A DNA stretch of 64,000 nt from Cryptomeria japonica (taxonomy: Eukaryota; Streptophyta; Pinopsida; Cupressales; Cupressaceae): contig NC_081406.1 in assembly GCF_030272615.1 (NCBI RefSeq), positions 241,863,718-241,927,717 of the forward strand, written 5' to 3'. A program made the translations under genes and the position numbers. The notes below the pieces were generated by a model. It had not been told where the DNA came from, searched no databases, and saw only the letters and a list, made by a program, of their open reading frames with translations. This document shows, piece by piece, positions 44,977 through 55,821 of the stretch. The first letter of the stretch is position 1, and each line of letters starts with the position of its first letter.

Positions 44977-46476
44977 TCAAGCAAATAAATGCTTCAAGAA
45001 CTGTCCATGCACTGATAGCTTCTACATTTCACCTTCCATATTCTTTAAGAAATATGAATCTTCACCAATTTTGTCTGCATCCACATATGGACCCAACCGC
45101 AAGGATTCAAAGTTTTCATGCTTACCCTTATCTTGTCCTCTTGCATTCCACGCCAGAACTAGGTCATCAAGGTTAAATTTTCTTTTAGAAGTTATTTTGT
45201 CAAAAAAATATTTGTTTTGTTGTTGTAGCTTCATATCCCATTTATGAGCATCATTTTTTATTTCATTCAGCTCTACTAACTCTTCCAATATTTCATCCAT
45301 TAGCTCTGGTATATCCCAATCATTTTCATGGATAAACCTATACACCGATAACTAGTCATTCATTGGAAATCTAGCTTAAGTCCCATATACCAATTCAAAT
45401 GGTGATTTTTGAATAGCCTTCTTGACAGTTATTCTATCAACCCATACTACCATTTTTAACTTTGAATCCCATGCCTTCTTATTTTTCTCAAGAGTTCTAT
45501 TGATAATCTTTAAGATACACTTATTACTTGCTTCATCTTGCCCATTGCCCTGTGGATGATATGGGGATGAATATGATATGCTTATGTCATAGGAATTACA
45601 AAACTCAGTGAACTCTTCAGACCTAAAACACATAGCACTACCCATTATTAACCTCAATGGTACTCTAAATCCAGTGATGATGTTGCTTATCAAAAAGTCA
45701 ATGACTACTTTGTTAGTTGCCTGCCTAGTTAGAATAGCCTCTATCCACTTTGTGAAATAATCTATAGCAACAAGGATCCATTTGTGCCCACCATTAGATA
45801 TGTCTGTCATCTCACAATAAAATCAATACCCCATTGATGGAAAGGGGCTTGAACCTGCATAGGTCTAAGGGGTAATGCATCTGAGTTTCAATTTACCAAA
45901 AAAAATCTGACATGGCCCACACTTTTTGGCATAAGCATGAGCGTCAGTAAACATTGTAGGTCAATAATATCCTACCCTTAGGATCTTATGGGTGGTGGTT
46001 TTTTCTTTGAAATGGCTTTCATATACCCCTAAATGCATATCCTTTAGTACAACCTCATCTTGATGCTTATCAAGACGTAATAATAGAACACCATCGTTAT
46101 CTCTATAGTATAGATCTCCACTAATGAAAACATAGTTCTGAGATTGAAGCTTCAAGGCTCTTTTTTGGTTATCTGTGAAACCATCTAGACATCTCATATT
46201 TTTCAAAAAGTATATGTTTGTGTACCATGGAGTATGTTGCAAGTTGCATACATTCTCTTCTGAACTAGATAAGGTGTTCACCTGTACATCTTCTAAGTTC
46301 TCTTTTTCCATGAGTTTTTCCAAGCGTTTCCCTCTAATCAATTTGGTGATATGGATATCTATATTGAACTCTTGTACTTGGTTTATCCATCTACATCTCC
46401 TTTTTATCACCTTTGATTGAATAAAAATATCTTTCACAACTGCACTAAGTACATATGCTATAACCTTAGCTCCCAC
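44977..46476 (-). pseudogene. TE1 integrase (Ty3/gypsy)
   Basis: Minus-strand reading from 46476 starts in the RNase H/integrase linker. The His-Cys finger is recognisable (DMHLGVYESHF and CGPCQIFF). The core begins WILVAIDYFTKWIEA with the first catalytic Asp; the second site reads GSAMCFRSEEF, so its Asp is lost. The third is NGQDEASNK with Glu. WDSKLKMVVW and SPFELVYG follow. The C-terminal part has WDMKLQQQNKYFFDK, FNLDDLVLAWNAR and FESLRLGPYV, and ends LSVHGQFLKHLFA with TGA at 44977-44979. TAG stops at about 45021, 45375 and 45958 interrupt it. Confidence 0.88.
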
Positions 46477-47709
46477 AAGGTATGGTCTGAAATTCTTGAC
46501 TGCCTTTACTAGTGCATAAGCTTGTTTTTCTAATAGATATATTTTAATTTTGTAGCTTGGAGGGATTTACCATAAAAAGCTATGGTTGTTCATATCCTTC
46601 ATCATTTTTTTGAAGCATCATAGTTGTAACTGTATGAAAAGAGGCAAAGGAGAAAAATTGAAAAAGCTTGCCAAACTCTAGAGACTTCAACATCGGTGCC
46701 TCTTTAATTACTTTCTTGATAGCTACAAAAGCATTTACAACCTCATCATTCCAATCAATCTTAGCTCCTTTCTTCAGCATTTTGGATATGGGCTTTACAA
46801 TCTTAGCAAAATTAGAGATAAACCTTATGAATAATTGATTTGGCCTAAGAATGACTTAATGGACTTTATAGTCTTTGGGATAAGTATTTTATCTATTGCT
46901 AATACTCTTTTTCAAATCAATCATAATCCCATCTTTTGAAACTATATGACCCAAGAGCATGCCCTCAGTAACAACAAAATTACACTTTTTAGGTTTCAAA
47001 GAAATTTCAAACTCAAGGGCTCTGATGAATACCTTCTCAAGATGAAGGCAATGGTCTTCTGCCTTTTTTGAAAATATAGTTAAATCATCTTGGTAGACTA
47101 CCATAATAATGTCAATTAGGTCTGACAATGCTACATCCATGGCTCTTTGAAAAGTAGCTTCGATGTTAGTTAATCCGAATGGAATTATTACATACACATA
47201 TATTCCCCAATTTGTGGTAAATGTAGTCTTGTACTGCTCAAATTTTTTCACTTTAACTTGGTTGTACCCTGAAAATCCATCCATCATTGACAACAATTCA
47301 CAACCTATCACCTTTTTCAACATGATCTCCATTTTGGAAGTGGGTAATTGTCTTTAACTAAGGACTTATTTAGGTTTCTAAAATCTACACACAATCTTAT
47401 ATCCCCATTGTTCTTTCTAACATGAACCAACTTTGATACCCAAGTGGAATGTCTTTTTGGCTTGATGATTCCACTATCTCTAAGCTTCATAAGTTATTCA
47501 TGCATTTTTGGTCCAAGCACTAGATTAATTGGTCTTTTCTTTTGTCTAAAAGGTTTTGTCTTGGGATCCAAAGGGATCTCATGTTGGAATAAATATTCTC
47601 TATAAGATTTCAAATCATCATATGACAAAGCAAAGACATGATTATATTTCCTCAATAGTGCTATCAACATAGTCCTAATTTGTGGGCTAATCCTTTTGTA
47701 GATGTACAC
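46477..47709 (-). pseudogene. TE1 reverse transcriptase and RNase H (Ty3/gypsy)
   Basis: The reverse transcriptase opens near 47709 with TMLIALLRKYNHVFALSYDD and HEIPLDPKTKPFRQKKRPIN, then a RNNGDIRLCVDFRNLN-type segment. MMDGFSGYNQVKV and YKTTFTTNWGIYVYVIIPFG follow, and the catalytic VVYQDDLTIFSK (Y-Q-D-D). LKPKKCNF and GHIVSKDGI end the polymerase. The tethered RNase H follows: GAKIDWNDEVVNAFVAIKKV, then a segment like ASFHTVTTMMLQKNDEG and QPIAFYGKSLQATKLKY. Stops and small frameshifts occur near 46865 and 46555-46500. Together with the upstream extra RNase H this gives TE1 two RNase H domains. Confidence 0.88.
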
Positions 47710-47848
47710 CTTTTTTGGAGATGATTTTGTACCCAGATTTATTTCTTCCGAATCTTCTTTGTTGGTTCGGGTAGGTTCATTGCTTGGTCATCATTGACAT
47801 CAAACACCCTTTCCAATGCTACAAGTCCTTTAGGGATCTTATTGGTTT

Positions 47849-48438
47849 TCAACTGACAACTTCATTTCCAAATATTGTCTCCTTACCATCAATAACTTTA
47901 ACAAAAGAATTGAAATCAATTTCTTGGTTCTCATATTCATCAATACAATGAATAAATTTGATCAAATCGTCATCATGATTGAAAACTTGCCAATTGTAAA
48001 CATTGTCTGGGATACAAGGCCTAGTCTTCACTTCAACTCTTGATATTCCTGCTAAAGTGGTATCATTATTTTTCAAGGCAATGTTCACCAAGAAATCTAC
48101 CAGGATGTTTTTTGATCTCTCTACCCATTCTATATAAAAAGAGTCAAAGAGTTCTATTGAATCCCAAACACCACACTTATATTGTTTCAATATTTTATTT
48201 TTGGAAGAGTACTTTCATCTCATTTGAGATACAACTAATTATGAGTCACCCTAGATACCATTTTGATTCAATGTTTGGTGGCAATATTGAGACTTTAAAG
48301 AGATACCCCATACTCAACCATGTTATTAGTGTATTCAAATAATAGCTGAAAAGAATACTTGAATTTTTTCCCACTAGGGGCAATGAAAATCACTCCTGCA
48401 TCAGAGTCATATTTACTACAAGCCCCATCAAAATACAT
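47849..48438 (-). pseudogene. TE1 additional RNase H domain upstream of reverse transcriptase
   Basis: From 48438 the minus strand reads MYFDGACSKYDSDAGVIFIA, then SFQLLFEYTNNMVEYGVSL. After a frameshift come GDS-LVVSQMR, KYKCGVWDSIELFDSFYIEW, VERSKNILVDFLVNIALKN and a C-terminal stretch to 47849. The order FDGA, NNMVEY, GDS and VDFL places the four acidic RNase H residues (D, E, D, D). It is the type of second RNase H known from the Tat group of plant Ty3 elements. In Tat elements such as Ogre the extra domain usually lies after the reverse transcriptase/RNase H; here it precedes reverse transcriptase. The domain identity is strong; the unusual order is direct from the sequence. Confidence 0.75.
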
Positions 48439-48689
48439 CTACCATAAACCTTCATGATCACCTTGTATTTCTTTACTAATAGGATTTGTGTTTTGAAGCA
48501 ATGGTTGTGCTAGTTCTAGTTTGAAATTTCTTAGGTCAACATCACAAAAGAATACCATATCATTTGGATTTATAAGCTCAACTATGGTTAGAGATCTTTA
48601 TTCCCTTTCTAATTTGACCTCAATTCCATTTATTGGTATTTTAGCATAAGACAAATCTAACTACACATTACCACCTACAAAGCAGTCCA

Positions 48690-49296
48690 TTATCTTGACA
48701 ATAACATGTCATAGTTCGGTGGGACATCAAATACTATCACATCAACCTTGTAGGTAGCTTTAGGGAAATTATCTAGTTTAACCTCTAAATCCTTCAAGAT
48801 TTTAATTATTAGAATTTCTCTTTTATCCATAGCATAACACTTCCCATAAGTGTTATCGACCCATAACCCTAACTCCTTCATGACTCCCATAGGCATAATA
48901 TTAATAGTAGCACCAAAGTCAATCATACAATTCTTTACAAGTTTATTGTTGATCAGCAAGGTCAAGTAAAAAGGATCAACCTGGGAAGGGTTCTTAGTTA
49001 TGGTTGTACCTAGGTATACCTCAAGGATCTTCATGATTTCTACCTCTAAATTATTTATGTGTGCATCCTTATTCTCTACATCCTTTACATCTTTCATATT
49101 TTTTAAAGATGGATTTGAAACATTTGAAATCAAAGACAAAGCATTATTCCTATGCTCTCATATTTTCATCACTTCTAATAAGGGAACAAATATATTTATT
49201 TCTGATAAAGTTTGAATCATGTCAAATGGAAGTGTAACCTGAGGCAACATATTTAAATGGTGTGGCCTTGAATTACTTGTCCTTCTTGACTGGTAT
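48690..49296 (-). pseudogene. TE1 protease region (Ty3/gypsy)
   Basis: The frame runs from the edge of the TE7 LTR: LPFDMIQTLSEINIFVPLLE and NVSNPSLKNMKDVKD, then the retropepsin fold with NKLVKNCMIDFGATINIMP. The catalytic D-S/T-G reads D-F-G, so it is inactive. MGVMKELGLWVDN and a VIVFDVPPNYDMLLSR ending complete the domain. A TGA near 49158 interrupts it. The gag of TE1 is not seen, because the coding sequence stops at 49296 where the LTR of TE7 begins. Confidence 0.85.
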
Positions 49297-50488
49297 TGTA
49301 ATGTGGTAAAAAATTAGGGTTTCCACCATAGAAGGAAGAAACCACTAATTTTTACTTGGAGACCAATTATGTTAAAAGAGGAGTGCAAACCCAATAGATC
49401 TAGCCACAAATCAACAAAAATAAGGCTGATAATTCTTATTGGATTTGCTTTGGGTAAAAATGGTTTAATCCTCTTTTAAATTGAATTGTTGAGATGAGGG
49501 TAAATATGTTGGAATTGATGTAAAAATGCATAAAAAGTGAGCTACAGTCATCGAATCGAGGCACCAACCTGGGTCTAAGGAATGTAAATTATGTATTCAG
49601 GTCTGTTCCTAAAAGTAGCTCATGATTTGTCGAGACTGGGATGGTGGGCGCTCTAGTCCTTCGCACTTTTCACACTCTAATGGGGGATCGGTTTGTCACT
49701 GTAAATAAAGCCAATTCTAAAGATCGCAACTCCATACATGTTCCTGCACACATTAAAGAAGGTAAATAGGTTGGGAATAGGGGTTTTCCTTAGGTCAAAC
49801 CCCGGTTTTGGAATTAACCATGAAATAGAAATGAAATATAGTTGAATTGCAGTAATGAAAATGTTCTCCTTTTGAGGGAGATGTTGAATAATGACTGAAA
49901 CACAAATGTTATACCTTAGAATGGATTTTCGTTTGTCTCCATGAGGAATTAGGGTTTTATGAAGTCTTCAATAATATAAAACATGATTGTCAACTCCAAT
50001 GCTTGAATCTTGACCTTATCTCTACTCCAATGCTTGAAATAAGACCGATTGCTTTCTCACTTGAATTTGAATGAATGCTTGATTGCTTGATTCAATTACT
50101 GGATTGAATGTATGATCAAAATGAGAGGGGTAGACCTCCTTTTATAATTGCCCCTCGAAAAACAACTTAATTTTTTGACATGAGTCGACACAGGATCTAG
50201 CTACCTACCAAAATGTTATGGTCATTAAGAGGCATCAAAATAGGTCCTAATTGGGAGGGTTGGGGTGTTGGGTACTTTGGTCCCTTGATGACCAGGGCAC
50301 CATGCCCTAGTCCTAACCAATTCTAAGCACTAGAAAATGAGGGAAAAATGAAGTGGAGGGTGAGAATAATTATAAATTTGCATAATGTGAGCAGAATCAG
50401 GAATTTCATTAGACCTTTAGACATGAACAGAAAGGTGAGGGCCCACATGAAGATGAAATTGTAAGGGAGTACAATTTAGGATGCTACA
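49297..50488 (-). repeat. TE7 3' LTR (1192 bp)
   Basis: It begins TGTAATGTGG and ends GGATGCTACA, and aligns with the solo LTR at 6009-7231. On the minus strand a purine-rich tract, aaagtgggggctaaa, precedes it. That makes it the 3' LTR of an element whose body lies to the right. The left flank is the TE1 protease frame. Confidence 0.88.
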
Positions 50489-50503
50489 TTTAGCCCCCAC
50501 TTT
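50489..50503 (-). other. TE7 polypurine tract
   Basis: On the minus strand aaagtgggggctaaa directly precedes the LTR. It overlaps the outer base of a strong inverted repeat (50499-50540). Confidence 0.75.
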
Positions 50504-50540
50504 AGTGAGAGTATGAGACTATGCATACTCTCAGTAAAGT
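50499..50540. repeat. 17-bp inverted repeat next to the TE7 polypurine tract
   Basis: Left arm actttagtgagagtatg (50499-50515) and right arm catactctcagtaaagt (50524-50540) pair at 16 of 17 positions around an 8-nt loop, agactatg. It lies 10 bp inside the 3' LTR junction. Confidence 0.9.
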
Positions 50541-51250
50541 ACAAAGGTTCACATTGAAAAAGCTTTCACTGAGATATCAAAGAGGCAAGACACACCAAGT
50601 CCCTAGTGGACTTTAGTTATCTTACGACTTCAATATCAAGATTAAAGGGACATAAAAAAAAATAGAATCGTGAGTACTATCCTAGTAAGGCTTTCTTACT
50701 ATGAGTCATGAAAAAAGAAAAATACCAAAATTACAAAGAAAAAGGCTAAGTATGCAAAGTAACTTGAGTATTAAGATATGCAAAGAGTGAAATATTGAGC
50801 TGAGTGTATGCCCCCATGTTTAAGAAATTATGCATTTCTCATCAGGAGCAATTTCTTTAAGGTAGTATACATGCATCCAAAAGACAAGCACATTACCACA
50901 ATGATAATCCCCCAAGAAAGGACAAAATCAAAGGATAATAATCACAAAGCACAACACATAAGGGTTATACTTAACTCTGGGGTCAATATGCTCTTATGAT
51001 AAATAATGTATATCATGTATATATTTGCATTGAATTGTCCTCATCCCCCAAAGAACGTAGAACCACAACGGAAGTCGAGCACATGTGTCTTTTGAGTCAA
51101 TATGAGAGAGACCAAAAGAGATCTCAATGCTTTGCATCATCCTCAAGTAGACAACACTAGGGATAACAATAGAAGAATTGAGAAATAAATAGAGGAAGTT
51201 ACAAACAAGAAAGAGAGGAGAGAGAGAGAGAATCTACGACATGAATGAAG
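50541..51250 (-). other. TE7 3' untranslated region, no gene seen
   Basis: About 700 bp of AT-rich sequence without a supportable coding region. A purine-rich gagagagagagagag-like stretch occurs near 51210-51230. Confidence 0.6.
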
Positions 51251-51592
51251 CTAATCAAGCAAATTATCTGCCTCCAAATCTTGATCAACATTATTTTGGG
51301 AAGGTGGACAAGATGCAAGAGGGGAAACTTCGAGCACATTAGATGGAGCTACCACAAGTTCCAAACAAGGACCATGATTTAATGATGGATCACTTTGTTT
51401 GTTACTAGGAGCTAGGATTAATGCTTGTGAGAATTGTTTAGATAAATCATTGTCAAAATCAATATATTCATATTCATCACTTGAATCAACATTGTTAGCA
51501 TTAACATCATTTTCATCCATCTCTTCATCAAGATTAATAAAAATAAGATCTTTAATAAGAATAGCACATAAACCATCATTTTTCTTAACCAT
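51251..51592 (-). pseudogene. TE7 short acidic ORF
   Basis: A 113-codon frame starts MVKKNDGLCAILIKDLIFIN and continues with a strongly acidic stretch (DEEMDENDVNANNVDSSDEY). No family is recognised. It lies downstream of the protease region on the same strand and may be the C-terminal tail of the same polyprotein after a stop, or a separate small frame. Function unknown. Confidence 0.4.
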
Positions 51593-51816
51593 TTTTAATC
51601 TTGGAGATTTAGGTTAAACTTCATCCCTAGGGTTAGGCAAAGGTTGGACAAATGGGATCATATCAATATTTGGTTTCTTTGGGGAGGAAATAGGTTGAGA
51701 AGCAAGTTAATAATCCTATCACAATGCCTCCATCAATGTTCTCTCACACAATGGTTTCTTTTAGTTTTAGTTAAGGGTTGTGAAGGTTTAGGATCAATAG
51801 GCATAGTAGTCTTCTC

Positions 51817-52700
51817 TTATTTTAAAGAAGAATGCATGGGACAAGGATTTTTAGGTTGAAATATAGGAGATGTCAAGCGCTTCCCTTTATAAGATGTAGG
51901 AGGTAGAACAACAACATATAAAGGAGGAATAGAGGGTGTAGGAAGGAGACTAGGTCCATCATGAGGAGGAGGAATAAGTCTATCATACAGAGGAGGAATG
52001 GATCTATGATCTCTAGGGTTACTCAAAGATAAGATCATCTCATTCTTCCGCTTTATATAGAATCGAAAAAGAGAATCACTTCTACCCTTAAGAGGTTTAA
52101 ATTGTTTAGACCGAAAGTAATCAAGATTAACATCTCCACGCCTCACCGTGGGTTGGTACATGCTATGATTAATTGTTATGCTTTTGTCATCATGAGGAAA
52201 TTTCAAACACTTATGAATAGTAGAAGGAATCACTTTCATGGAAGAGAGCCAAGGATGTCCCAACTTCACATGAAATTGATCTGATGTAGGAATGATAGTA
52301 AAAATGACATCTAAGAACTTAGTATCAACCTCAATGGGAAGAGTAATAGAACAAATAGTAGGACAAGAGAAACCATCGAATATTTTAACCATGATATCAA
52401 ATTTATCATATGTTACTTGATGTAATCATAAAGTATAAATATATTCTTCAATTATCACATTCACCATACACGTTGGATCAATGAGAACCCCTTGTGAGAG
52501 TATGTCTTTGATCCTCGCAGTGATATATAGTGGGCCATCAGGTACTTCAATAGCCTCACTAGGATCAAAGGTAATGCATAGGCCCTTAGAAGGTGCAGGT
52601 TTATCAATAAGATTCACCACATTATCAGACTCAAGGCCAAGTCAATTAGGAGAAAAGGCAAGATTCTCATACTCAATCACATTAGTAGAATGAGAAGGCA
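51817..52700 (-). pseudogene. TE7 retropepsin-like domain and Pro-rich tail
   Basis: Reading from about 52700: PAPSKGLCITFDPSEAIEVP, GPLYITARIKDILSQGVLID and then PTCMVNVIIEEYIYTL. In retropepsins the last two phrases hold the catalytic D-T/S-G; here it is D-P-T, so catalysis is unlikely. The fold continues with MVKIFDGFSCPTICSITLPI, FTIIPTSDQFHVKLGHPWLS and MKVIPSTIHKCLKFPH, the end of the protease. A tail rich in Pro (IPPLYDRLIPPPHDG) runs to 51817. A single stop near 52430 separates the two halves. No reverse transcriptase or integrase follows before the LTR. Confidence 0.75.
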
Positions 52701-52705
52701 AAGGA

Positions 52706-53795
52706 TTAGTAAACATTTGGAGGTGCTATGGATTTTTTTCCTTTGTCATTCACACTAGCTACAGATATAGTATTATTATCAATTAAAGCTTGAATTATAC
52801 TCAAGGAATAACACTTTTTAGTGTCGTGACTAGGTTGATGATATTGGCAAAAATCTTTGGAATCATGATAAAGTGGCAAGGGTTTGGATGTATCAATGGG
52901 TTTAATGAGAGGAAGTTTCAACACATTTTTGTTCAATAATTGCGTCATAATACTATGTAAAGATTCAGAAAGAGGAGTAAATTTTGTTCTAAAATACTTG
53001 GATAAAGGAGGTGCACCTGTTGTTGTAGGTGCTTCTTAGGTATTGTTGTTTTCATTGAACTTGATGAATCCCTTGTTTAGTTTAAACTTTGTAAAAGGTT
53101 GTTGAGCACTTTTATTCTTATCAATTGGAGACATTTAAGGAGATTGTTCAAATTGACTCATTTGAAGTTGATAGTTATGAAGTATTGTGCACAACTGCGT
53201 AAAGGAAGTAAACTCAAAAAAGAGAAGCTTATCCCTAATGTCTTTTTGTAAATTAGAAATAAAAATTCTTTGAACATCATGACCAAGCATAGGATAAGAA
53301 ATTTGAGAATACAAATACTTATATCTACCAATAAAATCAGTCACTTTTTCTTTAACACCTTGCTTACAATGAATCAAATCAGTCAAAGTAATCTTAGGAC
53401 CAATATTATTGTGAAATTGTTGAATGAAAGTATTAGCCAATTATTATAATTATGTAATATAATAAGGAGGAAAACAACATACCATTGAAAAGATTTATTC
53501 GTAAATGTTCTAGTTAACAATTTAGCCAAAAGTCTTTGATCATGAGCAAAATCACTACACAATATTTGAAATGTTTTCACATGTGTCAAGGGATCACCTT
53601 TTCCATTATAAAGCTAGAATTGAGGGACTTCTACATGTTTAGTGGGGACAACACATAAATGTCATTAGATAATGGGCTCACTACATCAAATGTGGGCATA
53701 TTAAACTTGGATTGGTTCATGAAAAGTATTTGTTGTTGCAAGGATGACACGGTTTGAGCTAGGCTATTAATGGTTGTTTCGGTGGATGGGTTCAG
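52706..53795 (-). pseudogene. TE7 gag, C-terminal part
   Basis: From the LINE junction the minus strand reads TINSLAQTVSSLQQQILFMN (coiled-coil-like), NMPTFDVVSPLS and GKGDPLTHVKTFQILCSDFA. LLAKLLTRTFTNKSFQWYVV and TLTDLIHCKQGVKEKVTDFI follow, the retrotransposon gag core of Ty3 elements. It ends with FCQYHQPSHDTKKCYSLSII, the CX2H-type finger typical of plant Ty3 gag. Frameshifts occur near 53450 and 53030. The N-terminal part of the same gag lies beyond the LINE at 61803-62186. Confidence 0.82.
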
Positions 53796-53868
53796 GACCC
53801 GAAAACTTTAACATAAGTTTTAAGAAAGGACACAAAAAATATCAAAGCTTAAGAGTTGCATACAAAAA

Positions 53869-53888
53869 GACTGGTAAAAAAACCAGTC
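53869..53888 (-). other. Hairpin in the LINE 3' untranslated region
   Basis: On the minus strand GACTGGT and ACCAGTC form a perfect 7-bp stem around a loop of six T. It lies about 50 bp after the ORF3 stop and about 75 bp before the likely 3' end. A stem-loop near the 3' end is a known recognition feature of some LINE reverse transcriptases. Confidence 0.75.
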
Positions 53889-53936
53889 AATAGAAAGGAC
53901 AACAAAACTAACAACAGCTAATAAACTGAGAAGGCG

Positions 53937-55643
53937 CTACACAGAAATTTTCTTCAACAAGTCCTTCGCCTTTGTCAGCAGCTCATCATAAGAAGCCTCG
54001 ATAGCTTTAAGGTCTTCTAGATCCTTATTAGGTTTTTTGTCCTTCTTTTTGCCTCTGGTGTGGGTTCTAGGGCCTTGAGCTTCCCCCGTTCCTTCTGTTT
54101 CCAGGTCAATGTCCAGGATTTCCTTATCATCATCCAGCTTACTGATGAGAGTGTTGGTGTTGTTGGCTGAAATCTCCAGGATGCTAAGGCTCTATTCAAT
54201 AATGTTCTTCAAGCACTCCTCAATTTTACCAATTTTTCCAACAGTTTCTATGAGGGTGTGGTCATTAGTGTCAGCAAGATTCTTTCTTTCTAGCAAATCC
54301 TTCTCAATTTTTTCAAACCTAGGGTTGAAAGCATCTCTTATGTCTTTAGCTTTGGCAATGGTACTTTTTAGGTCCTCTATGAAGTTGTTCATGGTCTTCC
54401 CTTCCCCTATATTGATGGTTTACATAATCAAGATTCTGTTACAGAGTTTTTTATTTTCGTCCACTGCTTTCTTGTAACCATTGATGAGCCACTCCATAGT
54501 TTCCATGAAACCTTGCAAACCCTCAGGGGGAGGGTTAAACGGGGGGTTAGATTTTCCAGGTGTTGTCTTTTCCTCTTTAGGAGTGTGCTAGATGGTTGTG
54601 TCAATAGGCCTAAGAACCTCTTCCATGGTCTCCTTTTCTAAATTTTGATCATCTTCCAGGGCCTTAACCTACTTGTGGGCTTCTGGTTCCTTAACAGTCT
54701 CCTCTTTCTTCTTGTGCATTTTCCTTGCCTGGGTGTGAGCTTTAGTCTTCTTCTTTAGCCACCCTTGAGGGTGCTCCTCTTCAGAGTCATCTGAAGTCTC
54801 TTCTTCCAAAGAAATGATAATCAAGGGTCTGCCTTTAGGCTGTTTGCCCTTAGAGGATGAGGGTATGGTTTTGATGTGTTTCCTCTTCTTCCCACTATCA
54901 TAGTCTGAGACATCCATGTTGTCCTCAGTATCAGTCAAAGGGTCACTTTCAGACTCCTCTTCCTCTAAGAAGGAAGGGTTAGACCCCTCATCCTCAGAAT
55001 CCACAGAGGGCTACATCCGAGAAATTTGGTTGGCCTTAAGATGGTCATAGATTAGTACCATAAGGCCTTGGTGCATGGCCGTATCACCCCGTGGGTTCTC
55101 TTTGTAGGCCTTGAGGGATGCATTCATCGAACAGAGCAGAAAATAAGGGAAGTTAACCTTATCATTGTGCCTAAAGTGATTCAGTAGAACAAAGTGATAA
55201 CCATAAACTTTCGTGAACCTACCATCTAGAGTGATGTACCGCATTAAAACAAAGAGGACTTCCCGCCAAGGTTTGGCAAAAGCCCTAGGCGAGTAGTAGG
55301 TTTTGCTCAACTTTACCAATCGTTTCTTCTCTTTCTCAGCGACTGGGTATCTTTTAATAGCTTCCCTACTGACTTTCCTATCTCTATAGAAGTTGCACCC
55401 TTCTCTTGTGAGGCCCATAGCTTGAGCAATTAAATCTTCATTGATTTCTATAGTTTGGTCTCCCATTTTCAGCATGCCCTTTTTCCGGTTTTTGCATAAA
55501 AAACTGGTGATCATACCGTTGCGATCGTGGAGTCTCTCCATGAATTTCGAGAAGCCACCCTTATGCAGTATGTCCCAAACCTCCTCCTTCTGTTTCCATT
55601 CTTTACAACTACTTGGTTCATATCGCCTCCTGTTACTACCCAT
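53937..55643 (-). pseudogene. LINE ORF3, unknown protein
   Basis: From ATG 55643 one frame of about 568 codons is open to TAG 53937, apart from five stops (four TAG, one TAA) and without any frameshift. The N-terminal 200 residues form a compact domain: EVWDILHKGGFSKFMERLHD, KGMLKMGDQTIEINEDLIAQ, AMGLTREGCNFYRDRKV, and YGYHFVLLNHFRHNDKVNFP. A highly acidic linker follows (LEEEESESDPLTDTEDNMD), then basic patches and a predicted coiled coil (MNNFIEDLKSTIAKAKDIRD to KIEECLKNIIE). I do not recognise the family. The first domain vaguely resembles plant mobile domain proteins in its pattern, which is inference. The gap to the ORF2 stop is about 180 bp and contains no poly(A). Confidence 0.65.
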
Positions 55644-55821
55644 GTTGTCACTGCTCAACACCAAATTTTGAACCTTGCAAAGCAGATTAACCGGTGAGTT
55701 TTTTAGAACTATCAAAGTCACCCAGAAAGCATGGGAACTTATGGCATTGGTAATATAATAAATGAGTCTCTCATTATTATAATGACTTGAAGTACTCAAG
55801 TCAATTCTTTTCATAATTATC

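Noticed and set aside
6009-50488. LTRs at 6009-7231 and 49297-50488 as the two LTRs of one giant element
   Set aside because: The left copy has its own perfect ATACT duplication on both sides, so it is a solo LTR. The right copy has a polypurine tract on its right and so belongs to a body lying to the right.
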